A stretch of DNA of 19,021 bases from GCA-2737595 sp037138535 (GTDB taxonomy: Bacteria > Actinomycetota > Actinomycetes > Nanopelagicales > Nanopelagicaceae): positions 1-19,021 of the forward strand of contig JBAXIG010000031.1 of the NCBI GenBank assembly GCA_037138535.1, in the 5' to 3' direction. Below the pieces are notes generated by a model, which made no database searches, was not told where the DNA came from, and worked only from the letters and a program-made list of their open reading frames with translations. Both the position numbers and the translations under genes were made by a program. Position 1 is the stretch's first letter. Each line of letters starts with the position of its first letter. This document shows, one piece after another, positions 1-6,724 of the stretch.

Positions 1-1183
1 TCACTTGAGTGATTGAAACATTCTTGTAGACCACGGCAGCTTTAGTAGGCGCCATGGTATTCATTGTGCTCGCTGTATTCGCTGCTGAGGTAGTGGCCTT
101 CTGCCCAGTAGTACTTCCAGTAGTACTTCCCGGAGTCATAGATGGGGCCATAGATGCCGAAGGAACCGGGATGTTATCGGTGCGCCGGCAGGCGCTACTC
201 GTGCCACTCCCCGGAGAGCCAGATGGTGGATTGACATAAACAAAACTCCAGCATCCAGTAGTTGTGGGTGTGTAAGAGACCGAACCGGCCTTGCCCTGAT
301 AGGTGTACTCCAATTTTGAGGTGCCTGTCAGATTGAAAGTCATTCCAGTGATAACTACTTGTACGGGCTCACCCGCACTGCGAGCTGGACCAGCACTAGG
401 TTGGCCAGTTGTTGAAACGTCTGCTGGCACTTGGCCATGGAAGCACATCGGAGAGTAAGGCGCCGCGGTAGTGAAATGATAGTGGTACCCACGACCATCA
501 CCGGAGTCATGGCCTTGACACTTATCTAATGCAGTTGCGCTAGCCCCACTTGGCTCCTTACTTCCGTATATGGGATATCCATCGAGTTGATAACCCGCAA
601 GAGCGCTCTCTGAACCCAGAACTGATATCAAACAAGCCGGTTCTGCGTGGTAGTGATAATCATCCCCGCGACCAGCGTGACCGGCACAGGTATCTAATTC
701 ACCCTGCAATTTAGGATCGGCGCTCGCCGAATACACAGAACCCGTTGAATTGGGAGCCGGCTTGGTGGCATTGAAATTAGAGATCCCGTTAAGCATGATC
801 CCGGTTCCGCCAACGCCTGTCGTGGCGATCTCAGAAGCAGCGGCTATTGGCTTAAGTGGAAAGCGCCACATCTGCGCGAGTGATGAACTGACCAACATAG
901 GCAGCGGGACCTGTTGGTTCCAACCAGTAATTCCTACCATCATCGAATGAGAGGCCACACCGTTTGATGACACATACATGTACGTCTCATCACAGATCAC
1001 TGCGACATCGGGGACGAACTTTTCAAAGGGAAGGGCGCGGGTGCCGCAGAGCGCTTTGGTGGCAGTAGTCGCAGCTGAAGACGGTGCAGCTCCGAGCGAA
1101 AATTGAATAAGAGCGGCGCCAAGGACTAATGCAATGAGGCCAGCGGTGCCGGCGCGGGATCGATCGATGATGAGGCTTTTCAT
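1..1183 (-). CDS. Secreted YHYH-domain protein (C-terminus beyond the window)
   Basis: I translated this reading frame by hand; it stays open for 394 codons from the ATG at 1183 to the left edge, so the end is missing. Residues 1-38 look like a Sec signal peptide (basic start, hydrophobic core about 14-33, then small residues). The body carries two copies of the motif that names the YHYH family: Y196-H199 and Y253-H256, each preceded by a Cys-x2-Gly-His type stretch, with DGYPIYG at 221-227 between them. Cysteines at both copies could form disulfides or bind metal. A small beta-rich part follows (about 270-325), then a Pro/Ser/Thr/Gly-rich linker (about 325-385), typical of an exported, anchored or multidomain protein. 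The family has no established function; a metal-related role is only inferred from the histidine motifs and the divergent HupE-type neighbour. The family call is firm, the role unknown. Confidence 0.82.
   Translation of the reverse strand, partial: MKSLIIDRSRAGTAGLIALVLGAALIQFSLGAAPSSAATTATKALCGTRALPFEKFVPDVAVICDETYMYVSSNGVASHSMMVGITGWNQQVPLPMLVSSSLAQMWRFPLKPIAAASEIATTGVGGTGIMLNGISNFNATKPAPNSTGSVYSASADPKLQGELDTCAGHAGRGDDYHYHAEPACLISVLGSESALAGYQLDGYPIYGSKEPSGASATALDKCQGHDSGDGRGYHYHFTTAAPYSPMCFHGQVPADVSTTGQPSAGPARSAGEPVQVVITGMTFNLTGTSKLEYTYQGKAGSVSYTPTTTGCWSFVYVNPPSGSPGSGTSSACRRTDNIPVPSASMAPSMTPGSTTGSTTGQKATTSAANTASTMNTMAPTKAAVVYKNVSITQV
107..130. repeat. 12-bp perfect tandem duplication in the YHYH gene linker
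   Basis: AGTAGTACTTCC occurs twice head to tail (107-118 and 119-130). On the coding (minus) strand it encodes a repeated Gly-Ser-Thr-Thr unit inside the low-complexity linker. It is in frame, and such a duplication is a likely site of length variation. Confidence 0.8.
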
Positions 1184-1190
1184 GGTGAGA

Positions 1191-1196
1191 AAATTA
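1191..1196 (-). promoter_or_regulatory. Candidate -10 element of a leaderless promoter for the YHYH gene
   Basis: On the minus strand TAATTT is followed by seven bases and then the ATG at 1183, so transcription would begin at or next to the start codon. No Shine-Dalgarno sequence is visible between the element and the ATG. A TTGGAA lies 15 bases upstream of TAATTT and could be a poorly spaced -35. Confidence 0.45.
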
Positions 1197-1303
1197 CACT
1201 AGAAGTTGAGATTCCAAGTATTGGTTTGCCGGAACTCTCTGTGATTTGCGTGTGAGTCGGCGATCTCCGATTTAAGTTATTGTTCGGCTGGTAGAAATAC
1301 TCC

Positions 1304-2149
1304 ATGCGAAAGAGCTTTCTACTTCTGCTGGCTACTACAGCTGGCTACTTCTGCTGGTTACTTCTCGCCGCACAGAGTGCATACGCTCACGTGGGAACCC
1401 CGTACACCCTGGTAAACACCGATACATTTCACCAAAAATTCATCTCAGGACTCACTGCTGGGAGAGACCACATTGGTTCTGGGATCGACCACATACTCTT
1501 TCTCTATCTCCTCATTCTCCCCATCCCTGCATACCTCACACGCCGCCGCATGCACGCGAGGAATGGATTCCTTCAAAGCGCGAACCTCACCGTAAAAACC
1601 GTCAGTGCCTTCACGTTAGGGCATGCCACATCAGTTGCCCTCGCTGCCTTCAACATTATTTCTGTCCCTGACAAACTCATTGAAACACTGATAGCGCTTT
1701 CAATATTCATTACTGCAATCCATGCCCTAGACCCCACCCAAAACCGAGCGATTTTCTTTGTGCCAGTTCTCTTCGGCCTGGTGCATGGGTTGGCATTTTC
1801 CACCATGCTGAAGCACTTGGTAGTTTTCCAGAGTGATCGTGTTCTAACTCTTTTTGCATTCAACATCGGTATCGAATTTGCTCAAGTGATTCTGGTAGTC
1901 GCCACTCTGCCTTCGATCTGGTTGCTAAGCCGCACTCGTTGGTACCCAACAGTAAAGAATTGTGGAGCAGTTATTGGCCTCATGCTTGCGGAATTCTGGA
2001 TCGGTGAACGAACCTTCAACTTAAGGAATCCGGCCTTGCCTCTCACGCAATTCCTGACCAATCATATTTGGTTCATACCGGCACTCCTCGCAACTCTGGC
2101 ACTCATTGCGTATTCCCGCTTAGAATGGCGGAGTGAGCGAAGAGCGTGA
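1304..2149 (+). CDS. HupE/UreJ-type integral membrane protein
   Basis: This 281-residue protein matches the HupE/UreJ_2 type of membrane protein. Residues 1-28 form a signal peptide ending in Ala-Tyr-Ala, which would leave a histidine (H29) as the first mature residue. Conserved acidic/histidine membrane motifs follow: GIDHILF (D62, H63), FTLGHATS (H107), FGLVHGLAFS (H161) and FNIGIEFAQ (N187, E191). About seven hydrophobic segments span the rest, ending in a short basic tail. HupE/UreJ proteins are associated with nickel or cobalt handling near hydrogenases and ureases, but no such enzyme is in this window, so the substrate is unknown. It is divergent from the YHYH gene across 120 bp. Its 3' end overlaps the next gene by 17 bp, suggesting co-transcription. 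The start has no clear ribosome binding site; TAGAAA ends six bases before the ATG. Confidence 0.8.
   Translation: MRKSFLLLLATTAGYFCWLLLAAQSAYAHVGTPYTLVNTDTFHQKFISGLTAGRDHIGSGIDHILFLYLLILPIPAYLTRRRMHARNGFLQSANLTVKTVSAFTLGHATSVALAAFNIISVPDKLIETLIALSIFITAIHALDPTQNRAIFFVPVLFGLVHGLAFSTMLKHLVVFQSDRVLTLFAFNIGIEFAQVILVVATLPSIWLLSRTRWYPTVKNCGAVIGLMLAEFWIGERTFNLRNPALPLTQFLTNHIWFIPALLATLALIAYSRLEWRSERRA
1319..1357. repeat. 13-bp direct repeat in the signal peptide region of the HupE-type gene
   Basis: CTACTTCTGCTGG is present at 1319-1331 and again at 1345-1357, an exact 26-bp (in-frame minus one) offset, with a third degenerate copy between. It encodes the Leu/Ala/Thr/Trp-rich hydrophobic core of the signal peptide. 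It is probably only a consequence of local duplication in a low-constraint region. Confidence 0.5.
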
Positions 2150-3752
2150 AACACATGGCGGGGATTTAGCTGTATTGGCAGCGCAAGCACATGGCATTAA
2201 CCACCTCTTCACACTTTCGGGCGCACATGTCTTTCCCATTTATGACGGAGCCGTACATCGCGATTTGCCAATCATCGATGTGCGCCACGAACAAACCGCA
2301 GTATTTGCGGCAGAGGCGACGGCGCGATTAACTCGTACTCCCGGGCTCGCGGTAGTCACTGCAGGTCCCGGTGTTACGAACGGCGTCAGTGCCGTAGCAA
2401 ACGCTTTTTACAACGGTGCTCCGCTCTTAATGCTCGGCGGGCGGGCACCGGCTGGAAGATGGGGCCAAGGTGCGCTGCAGGAAATTGATCATCCGCCGCT
2501 TTTAACTCCCGTCACCAAAATCGCCGGCACAGTAACCAAAACTGACAAAATCGGTAATGAAATATTTGACGCACTTACACTCGCGCGCACTCCACATCGT
2601 GGACCCACATTCCTTGATATCCCGATGGATATTTTCTTTGGACCAGCGACCACTCATCCAGTCGAAGCCTGGACCCCACAGGCACGTCAAGTGAATACGG
2701 ATGAGGTGGCAAGAATTGCCGACCTCATAAAAAAGTCTTCCTCTCCCCTTCTCATTCTTGGTTCCGACGTGTGGGCTGGCAGCGCCGAAAAAGAAGCGCT
2801 CGAATTTGCCGAATCACTTCAGATTCCAGTCATCACGAACGGCACGGCCCGCGGAATTATTCCTCGCGGGAATCCACTATTAGCCACGAAAGCGAGATCT
2901 TTCGCGTTTAGGTCTGCAGATCTCATTCTGGTCGTAGGCACGCCACTCGACTTCCGATTAGGTTACGGCGATTTTGGTAGCGCCAAAGTAATTCATGTGT
3001 CCGATTCCCCAGCAGGAATTGCCACTCACGCCACACTTTCCGCCAGCACCTCAGGTGACTTGCCCGCCATCTTCACTGCGCTGACAAACTCACTCTCGCA
3101 TCAAGTGTCGAACGAGTGGCGAGAATCGATCACGCAGGCCGCGCTTAAGAGCGCTTCCAAAGAGCGAGAGTTGCTCGAAGCAGACCTCTCCCCCATCCAT
3201 CCTGCCCGGATCTATGGCGAACTTCTCCCCAAACTCGCTGATGACGCTGTCATCATCGGTGATGGCGGAGACTTTGTTTCTTTCGCTGGAAAATTTGTAG
3301 AGCCGGTACGACCAGGATGCTGGCTCGACCCAGGACCCTTCGGCTGTTTGGGTGGTGGCATGGGCGGAATTATTGCGGCCCGGTTAGCCAGACCATCAGC
3401 GCAAGTCGTCGCACTCTTTGGAGATGGGGCACTTGGTTTCTCACTTGGGGATATCGACTCTCTCGTTCGCCATCACTTACCAGCGGTCATGGTTGTCGGA
3501 AATAACAGCGCCTGGGGATTGGAGAAACATCCGATGCAATCTATCTTCGGGTATGACGTTGCGGCTGATCTGGCCCCACAAACACGATACGACGAGGTGA
3601 TAAGAGCTCTCGGTGGGGCTGGCGAAATGGTTACTGAATCTAGCCAGATTGGACCAGCTCTGGATCGCGCATTCGAAAGTGGCGTTCCCTATCTGGTAAA
3701 TATCATTACAGATCCAGCTATCGCGTATCCACGGACAACAACAGGAATTTAG
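2133..3752 (+). CDS. ilvG: IlvG-like thiamine-diphosphate-dependent acetolactate synthase homologue
   Basis: This 539-residue protein has the three-domain layout of thiamine-diphosphate enzymes. The N-terminal pyrimidine-binding domain carries the catalytic glutamate in RHEQ (E53). A central domain with the GTPLDFRLG stretch follows. The C-terminal pyrophosphate-binding domain has GDG at 430-432 and NN at 457-458, the Mg/ThDP motif. The sequence resembles, from memory, mycobacterial IlvG (Rv1820, about 547 residues), notably FTLSGAHVFPIYDG, LGGRAPAGRWGQGALQEIDH, CWLDPGPFGCLGGG and WGLEKHPM. Its true reaction is unsettled: the family is called acetolactate synthase, but related branches include 2-hydroxyacyl-CoA lyases, and no regulatory small subunit gene is adjacent. 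The start is a GTG inside the end of the HupE-type gene, so translational coupling is likely. The stop overlaps the convergent thioesterase stop by 4 bp. Confidence 0.85.
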   Translation: MSEERETHGGDLAVLAAQAHGINHLFTLSGAHVFPIYDGAVHRDLPIIDVRHEQTAVFAAEATARLTRTPGLAVVTAGPGVTNGVSAVANAFYNGAPLLMLGGRAPAGRWGQGALQEIDHPPLLTPVTKIAGTVTKTDKIGNEIFDALTLARTPHRGPTFLDIPMDIFFGPATTHPVEAWTPQARQVNTDEVARIADLIKKSSSPLLILGSDVWAGSAEKEALEFAESLQIPVITNGTARGIIPRGNPLLATKARSFAFRSADLILVVGTPLDFRLGYGDFGSAKVIHVSDSPAGIATHATLSASTSGDLPAIFTALTNSLSHQVSNEWRESITQAALKSASKERELLEADLSPIHPARIYGELLPKLADDAVIIGDGGDFVSFAGKFVEPVRPGCWLDPGPFGCLGGGMGGIIAARLARPSAQVVALFGDGALGFSLGDIDSLVRHHLPAVMVVGNNSAWGLEKHPMQSIFGYDVAADLAPQTRYDEVIRALGGAGEMVTESSQIGPALDRAFESGVPYLVNIITDPAIAYPRTTTGI

Positions 3753-4153
3753 GAACGCGCAGTTGCTCCGAGCGCGGCTACGCGCGCAGTGAATTGCAAG
3801 CGATCAACCAACATGCGAATGACAACGCCGCGAGCAACAAGGCGTTCGCCGTCATAGGCTTCAATCTCAAAAGTAATACGTGATCCATCTACATTGCTCA
3901 CCACGGCGCTTGCTTGCACAAGTGATCCCACGGGCGAAGCGCCTAAATGTTCGATGTGTACATCAACGCCGACGGTCGTTTCCTGCTGATCGAGCCGGTC
4001 TGCAATAGCAGCAAGGGTGGCCGCCTCTGCCAAACCCACCATCCGTGGCGTTCCCAGAACGGCCACATCACCTGAACCCAGTGCGATTGCCGTGTCGGCG
4101 TGCTTCACCGTCATCGATGAAAGCCCAATCGCCCCTAGAAAGCGATCGCTCAT
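3749..4153 (-). CDS. Hotdog-fold thioesterase, FlK-like family
   Basis: This 134-residue protein has the compact hotdog pattern of the fluoroacetyl-CoA thioesterase-like family: VLGTPRMVGLAEAA near 32-45, VGVDVHIEHLGASPVG near 61-76, then a strand-rich C-terminal half. The residues corresponding to the FlK catalytic Thr, Glu and His appear to be T35, E43 and H69. It probably hydrolyses or binds an acyl thioester (CoA or carrier-bound); the substrate cannot be read from sequence. It is the last gene of the sigma/anti-sigma/biotinyl-protein operon, with its ATG overlapping the upstream TGA (ATGA), so it is almost certainly translated from the same message and would be induced by thiol-oxidative stress. 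Confidence 0.82.
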   Translation of the reverse strand: MSDRFLGAIGLSSMTVKHADTAIALGSGDVAVLGTPRMVGLAEAATLAAIADRLDQQETTVGVDVHIEHLGASPVGSLVQASAVVSNVDGSRITFEIEAYDGERLVARGVVIRMLVDRLQFTARVAALGATARS

Positions 4154-4374
4154 GTGTACTCGATTTTCACGAGCAGATCGCCGCCCTGGATAACTTCGCC
4201 GTCAACGACTGCGACCTCGATTACTTTTCCACCGATTTCGCTAAGAACTGGAATCTCCATCTTCATCGACTCCAAGAGGAGTAGTTGGTCACCGGCGACG
4301 ACCATATCTCCAACCTTCACAGTGATGGTGAGTACATTCGCCACCATCTCTGCTCTTACGTCGAAATACGCCAT
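4150..4374 (-). CDS. Small biotin/lipoyl attachment-domain protein (biotinyl carrier)
   Basis: The whole 74-residue protein is one biotinyl/lipoyl domain: two mirrored halves with the ESMKMEIPV turn, placing the modifiable lysine at K38. The MKM context points to biotin rather than lipoate. It matches in size and position the free-standing biotinylated protein TB7.3 of mycobacteria (Rv3221c), which also lies downstream of the SigH/anti-sigma genes. No carboxylase subunit is encoded nearby, so it is a carrier without a visible partner enzyme. It starts 9 bp after the anti-sigma stop and overlaps the thioesterase start by 4 bp, placing it in the redox operon. Confidence 0.9.
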   Translation of the reverse strand: MAYFDVRAEMVANVLTITVKVGDMVVAGDQLLLLESMKMEIPVLSEIGGKVIEVAVVDGEVIQGGDLLVKIEYT

Positions 4375-4383
4375 GACCTCAAC

Positions 4384-4668
4384 TTAGTTGTTGGGGAGAT
4401 CAATTTCTGTCAGCGTGAGTCGAAATTCCGTAAACGTTTGCATCACTCGCGCTCGCAGTTCCGGAGGCGCTTCTTCTTTGCACGCACTTGAAATAGCTAC
4501 ACGGACACGTTCTTCGTGCGTGAACTCCTCCTGGCAGGGGCCACACTCTTCTAAGTGGATTGCGATCGCTTGAGAACGAGACTCATCCCCCACCTCATTG
4601 TCGAGATAGATGAAGAGCGCGGTAAGGACGTCCCGACAGGGTGTCTCGTGGTGGTTTCCACAACTCAT
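4384..4668 (-). CDS. rsrA: RsrA/RshA-type zinc-binding redox anti-sigma factor
   Basis: This 94-residue protein has the zinc-anti-sigma signature H38-x3-C42-x2-C45, plus cysteines at 3, 11 and 63. That layout closely parallels Streptomyces RsrA (C11, H37, C41, C44 and Cys at 61-62), in which zinc is lost and a disulfide forms on thiol oxidation, releasing the sigma factor. Helical segments after the zinc motif would wrap the sigma factor. Its ATG overlaps the sigma gene stop by 4 bp (translational coupling keeps the pair stoichiometric). Only one cysteine (C63) is present where RsrA has a Cys-Cys pair. The function is inferred from the family and the adjacent partner; confidence is high. Confidence 0.93.
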   Translation of the reverse strand: MSCGNHHETPCRDVLTALFIYLDNEVGDESRSQAIAIHLEECGPCQEEFTHEERVRVAISSACKEEAPPELRARVMQTFTEFRLTLTEIDLPNN

Positions 4669-5249
4669 GACCGACCACCTCCCGTTCCAGCAAGGCCTCT
4701 TTCGGCGGCATATCCAGCCAATGCCTCACGTAAGAGTTTCCGACCACGATGTAAGCGGGACATTACAGTGCCGGGGGGCGTATCCATGATTTCGGCAATT
4801 TCTTTGTAAGGAAAACCTTCGACGTCAGCTAAATAAACAGCAAGACGAAACTCTTCTGGCAAGTTCTGTAACGCTTCTTTTATTTCTGAATCGGGAAGTC
4901 GATCGAGAGCTTCCATCTCGGCCGATCGCCCGAGGTTGCTGGTGTGTGAAGCAGCATCTGCAATCTGCCAATCTGTTATTTCACCATCCGAAATTAAAGG
5001 CTGCCGCTGACCTTTTCGGTAATTATTAATAAAAGTTGTATTGAGAATGCGATAAAGCCAGGCGCGGATATTCGTGCCATCTTCGTATTGATGAAAGGAG
5101 GAGAATGCTTTTACAAAAGTATCTTGGACCAAATCTTGTGCATCATTCGGATTCTTTGTGAGGCGCATTGCCGCCCCATACATCTGGTCGAGTAGCGGCA
5201 GGGCGTCGCGCTCGAAGCGGTCAGCTTGCCCCTTCGCACTCTCGGCCAT
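4665..5249 (-). CDS. sigR: SigR/SigH-type ECF RNA polymerase sigma factor
   Basis: This is an ECF sigma factor of the thiol-oxidative-stress group. Region 2 contains DALPLLDQMYGAAMRLT and NPNDAQDLVQDTFVKAF, followed by the WLYRILNTTFINNYRK segment. Region 4 contains LPEEFRLAVYLADVEGF, a helix-turn-helix (YKEIAEIMDTPPGTVMSRLHRGR) and a short Gly-rich tail. I chose the ATG at 5249 (194 residues) because GGAG lies eight bases before it and homology begins just after it. The frame also extends upstream to a GTG at 5324, adding 25 residues. That GTG sits only about ten bases after the -10 of the SigR-type promoter and could be read from a nearly leaderless message, giving a longer isoform as reported for Streptomyces SigR. 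The sigma factor should control thioredoxin, mycothiol and protein quality-control genes. Confidence 0.93.
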   Translation of the reverse strand: MAESAKGQADRFERDALPLLDQMYGAAMRLTKNPNDAQDLVQDTFVKAFSSFHQYEDGTNIRAWLYRILNTTFINNYRKGQRQPLISDGEITDWQIADAASHTSNLGRSAEMEALDRLPDSEIKEALQNLPEEFRLAVYLADVEGFPYKEIAEIMDTPPGTVMSRLHRGRKLLREALAGYAAERGLAGTGGGRS

Positions 5250-5281
5250 CACTCGCGCTCCATTTCTCAGGGTCTCTAAAG

Positions 5282-5287
5282 AATCTA
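5282..5287 (-). promoter_or_regulatory. Candidate -10 of a second, housekeeping sigR promoter
   Basis: On the minus strand TAGATT lies about 33 bases before the ATG at 5249 and would give a short leader including the GGAG ribosome binding site. No good -35 is visible, so this is a weak call. It fits the two-promoter arrangement known for sigR in Streptomyces. Confidence 0.25.
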
Positions 5288-5334
5288 CAGGTGATTGTCC
5301 GCGGATCTCATCAGTAGCAAGCACGTCAAGATAA

Positions 5335-5361
5335 AACCCACTCGGGCTTTGAATTATTCCC
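5335..5361 (-). promoter_or_regulatory. SigR-type autoregulatory promoter (GGGAAT-N18-GTT)
   Basis: On the minus strand GGGAAT (5361-5356) and GTT (5337-5335) are separated by exactly 18 bases, the consensus known for actinobacterial SigR/SigH promoters. It is placed directly upstream of the sigR-like gene, as expected for positive autoregulation. The -35 overlaps the stop codon of the preceding hydrolase gene by one base. The expected start point is at about 5325-5329. Confidence 0.8.
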
Positions 5362-5999
5362 TAGAGGGAGAGTACTCGGGTGGCAAAGTCTCTGGCGGCG
5401 GTCTTCACTATGGCCGCGTGTTCATCATCTCTACTACGGAGGAGCTCATGGCCCCGCCCTGGCACCACAGTGACATCGACTCCATTAAATTCCGCTGGTG
5501 TACCGAAACCATCCTTATCTCCTTGAATCACATGCAGTGGCAGTCCCGCCTCGAGAATGGTCTCCAGCTCACTATCGCGACGCCGATTGGTCTTCTTCGG
5601 TGCATGCAATGGAAAAGAGAGCGCCAGCACTCCGACGGCACCTAACGGGAGCGCGGTTCGGCACGCTACCCGAGCTCCTGTACTTCTCCCACCCAATATG
5701 AGCGGGAGTGCGGCAGCAGCCGCGGGTAGCCAGGTATTGCGTTTATGCAATACATCAAGCCACGCTTCATCTAAGAGGTGGGAGGCCGGTGCAATTTGCC
5801 GCCCAGAGACCACCCAAGGTTGCTCCATCCGAATGATGGCCACACCATCAATACCATCTGCGATCAACTCCAAATCGGGCGTTCGGGCACCGGTACCGGC
5901 GCCATGCCCAAGGATGAGAAGCCCGCGAGCGCCCTTTACATTTCCTACAAGAAGCCGTGCTCTACCCACAGATGTGGGGAGTACAACTTCAGTGATCAC
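5361..5999 (-). CDS. Alpha/beta hydrolase of the KANL3/Tex30-like type
   Basis: This 212-residue protein has the order expected of a small alpha/beta hydrolase: oxyanion-region HGAG (32-35), nucleophile elbow GGRSTGAR with S106, an acid in QGDKDGFG (D161 or D163) and a histidine in PGRGHEL (H184). The compact size without a lid domain resembles the KANL3/Tex30 hydrolase-like family. No substrate can be assigned. Its ATG overlaps the stop of the upstream SRAP gene by 4 bp, so the two are co-transcribed. Its stop codon touches the -35 of the SigR-type promoter. Family confidence is good, function low. Confidence 0.8.
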   Translation of the reverse strand: MITEVVLPTSVGRARLLVGNVKGARGLLILGHGAGTGARTPDLELIADGIDGVAIIRMEQPWVVSGRQIAPASHLLDEAWLDVLHKRNTWLPAAAAALPLILGGRSTGARVACRTALPLGAVGVLALSFPLHAPKKTNRRRDSELETILEAGLPLHVIQGDKDGFGTPAEFNGVDVTVVPGRGHELLRSRDDEHAAIVKTAARDFATRVLSL

Positions 6000-6694
6000 C
6001 AGAGCACCTGCTCAATCTCCAACGGAACAGGGTCAATGAGTGATGACCTGTTTTCGCGGGACGAATTTACCGCTGACGATACCGGATAGGCATCAAGTTC
6101 CTGAAGGGTTTCTGAGATAGCCAAGAGTTCATTTACTGTTGCAAATTCACCTTTGAGCCAACCATCCCATGCTTCGCGTGGAAGCATCAACGGCATGCGG
6201 TCATGAATCTCGGCGATCTGAGGAGTGGCATCTCGCGTGAGCACAGTGGCCGTTAACACGGAGAGGCCACCATCGCTCGGTGTCCACCATTCATAAAGCC
6301 CGGCCATGGCAAGCGGAGAACGATCGCGAGCACAAATATAAAAGGGTTGTTTGCGCGAGACCGGGCCACTTGCGGTGTACCACTCGTAATATCCGTCTGC
6401 CGGAATGATCGCTCGCCGAGATTTGAATGCTGATCTAAATGAGGGTTTCTCGGCCGCTGTTTCCACGCGTGCGTTGATGGTCTTCGCCGCGAAATCAAGA
6501 CTCTTTGCCCAACTGGGTACCAAACCCCAGCGCGCGGTCGTGAGTACTTTTGCGGGATCGAGAATGGCATAGATCTGAGCGGTGGGAGCCACATTCCACG
6601 ACGGGGCAAGATCTTTGATTCCTTCTTCCCTAGTGGCTTCGAAGTGCTCAATTAACTCATCCGCCCCCTTTGAAGAGGCATATCGACCACACAT
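5996..6694 (-). CDS. SOS response-associated peptidase family (SRAP/YedK/HMCES-like)
   Basis: This 232-residue protein carries all the key SRAP residues: C2 directly after the initiator Met (MCGRY), N75 in INARVET, E104 in ADGYYEW and H164 in IHDRMP. In YedK and HMCES, Cys2 (with its free amino group after Met removal) forms a covalent link to abasic sites in single-stranded DNA and protects them. The exact position of C2 fixes the start at this ATG. The neighbour aroA is divergent, as with Rv3226c-aroA in mycobacteria. No LexA-type operator was recognised in the 30-bp gap, so SOS control is not supported by what I can see. TACGCT lies six bases before the ATG, suggesting a leaderless message. 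Confidence 0.93.
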   Translation of the reverse strand: MCGRYASSKGADELIEHFEATREEGIKDLAPSWNVAPTAQIYAILDPAKVLTTARWGLVPSWAKSLDFAAKTINARVETAAEKPSFRSAFKSRRAIIPADGYYEWYTASGPVSRKQPFYICARDRSPLAMAGLYEWWTPSDGGLSVLTATVLTRDATPQIAEIHDRMPLMLPREAWDGWLKGEFATVNELLAISETLQELDAYPVSSAVNSSRENRSSLIDPVPLEIEQVLW

Positions 6695-6695
6695 A

Positions 6696-6713
6696 AGGCG
6701 AGCGTATTCGCCT
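6696..6713. promoter_or_regulatory. 18-bp inverted repeat between the SRAP and aroA starts
   Basis: AGGCGA (6696-6701) and TCGCCT (6708-6713) are perfect inverted copies with a 6-bp spacer, centred in the 30-bp divergent gap. Each arm ends at or in a -10 element of one of the two promoters. It could be a binding site for a dimeric regulator, or a by-product of two mirrored promoters. Confidence 0.5.
6701..6706 (-). promoter_or_regulatory. -10 element of a leaderless promoter for the SRAP gene
   Basis: On the minus strand TACGCT is followed by six bases and then the ATG at 6694. A GTCACA lies 17 bases upstream of it (6729-6724), 4 of 6 bases matching TTGACA, inside the first codons of aroA. 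The promoter therefore overlaps the divergent aroA promoter. Confidence 0.5.
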
Positions 6714-6718
6714 AAACT
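6713..6718 (+). promoter_or_regulatory. -10 element of a leaderless promoter for aroA
   Basis: TAAACT is followed by six bases and then the GTG at 6725. There is no Shine-Dalgarno sequence, and no recognisable -35 (the 17-bp position reads CACATA). The element mirrors the SRAP one on the other strand. Confidence 0.5.
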
Positions 6719-6724
6719 CTCATT

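Noticed and set aside
54..950. Plus-strand open frames at 54-239 and 750-950
   Set aside because: They are antisense to the YHYH gene, whose frame is open for 394 codons with a signal peptide and family motifs.
1184..1230. GGAAT upstream of the YHYH gene as a second SigR-type promoter
   Set aside because: The bases 18 positions on read TTT rather than GTT, so the -10 does not match.
1304..2149. HupE-type gene as part of a hydrogenase or urease cluster
   Set aside because: No structural or maturation gene of either enzyme is present in the window.
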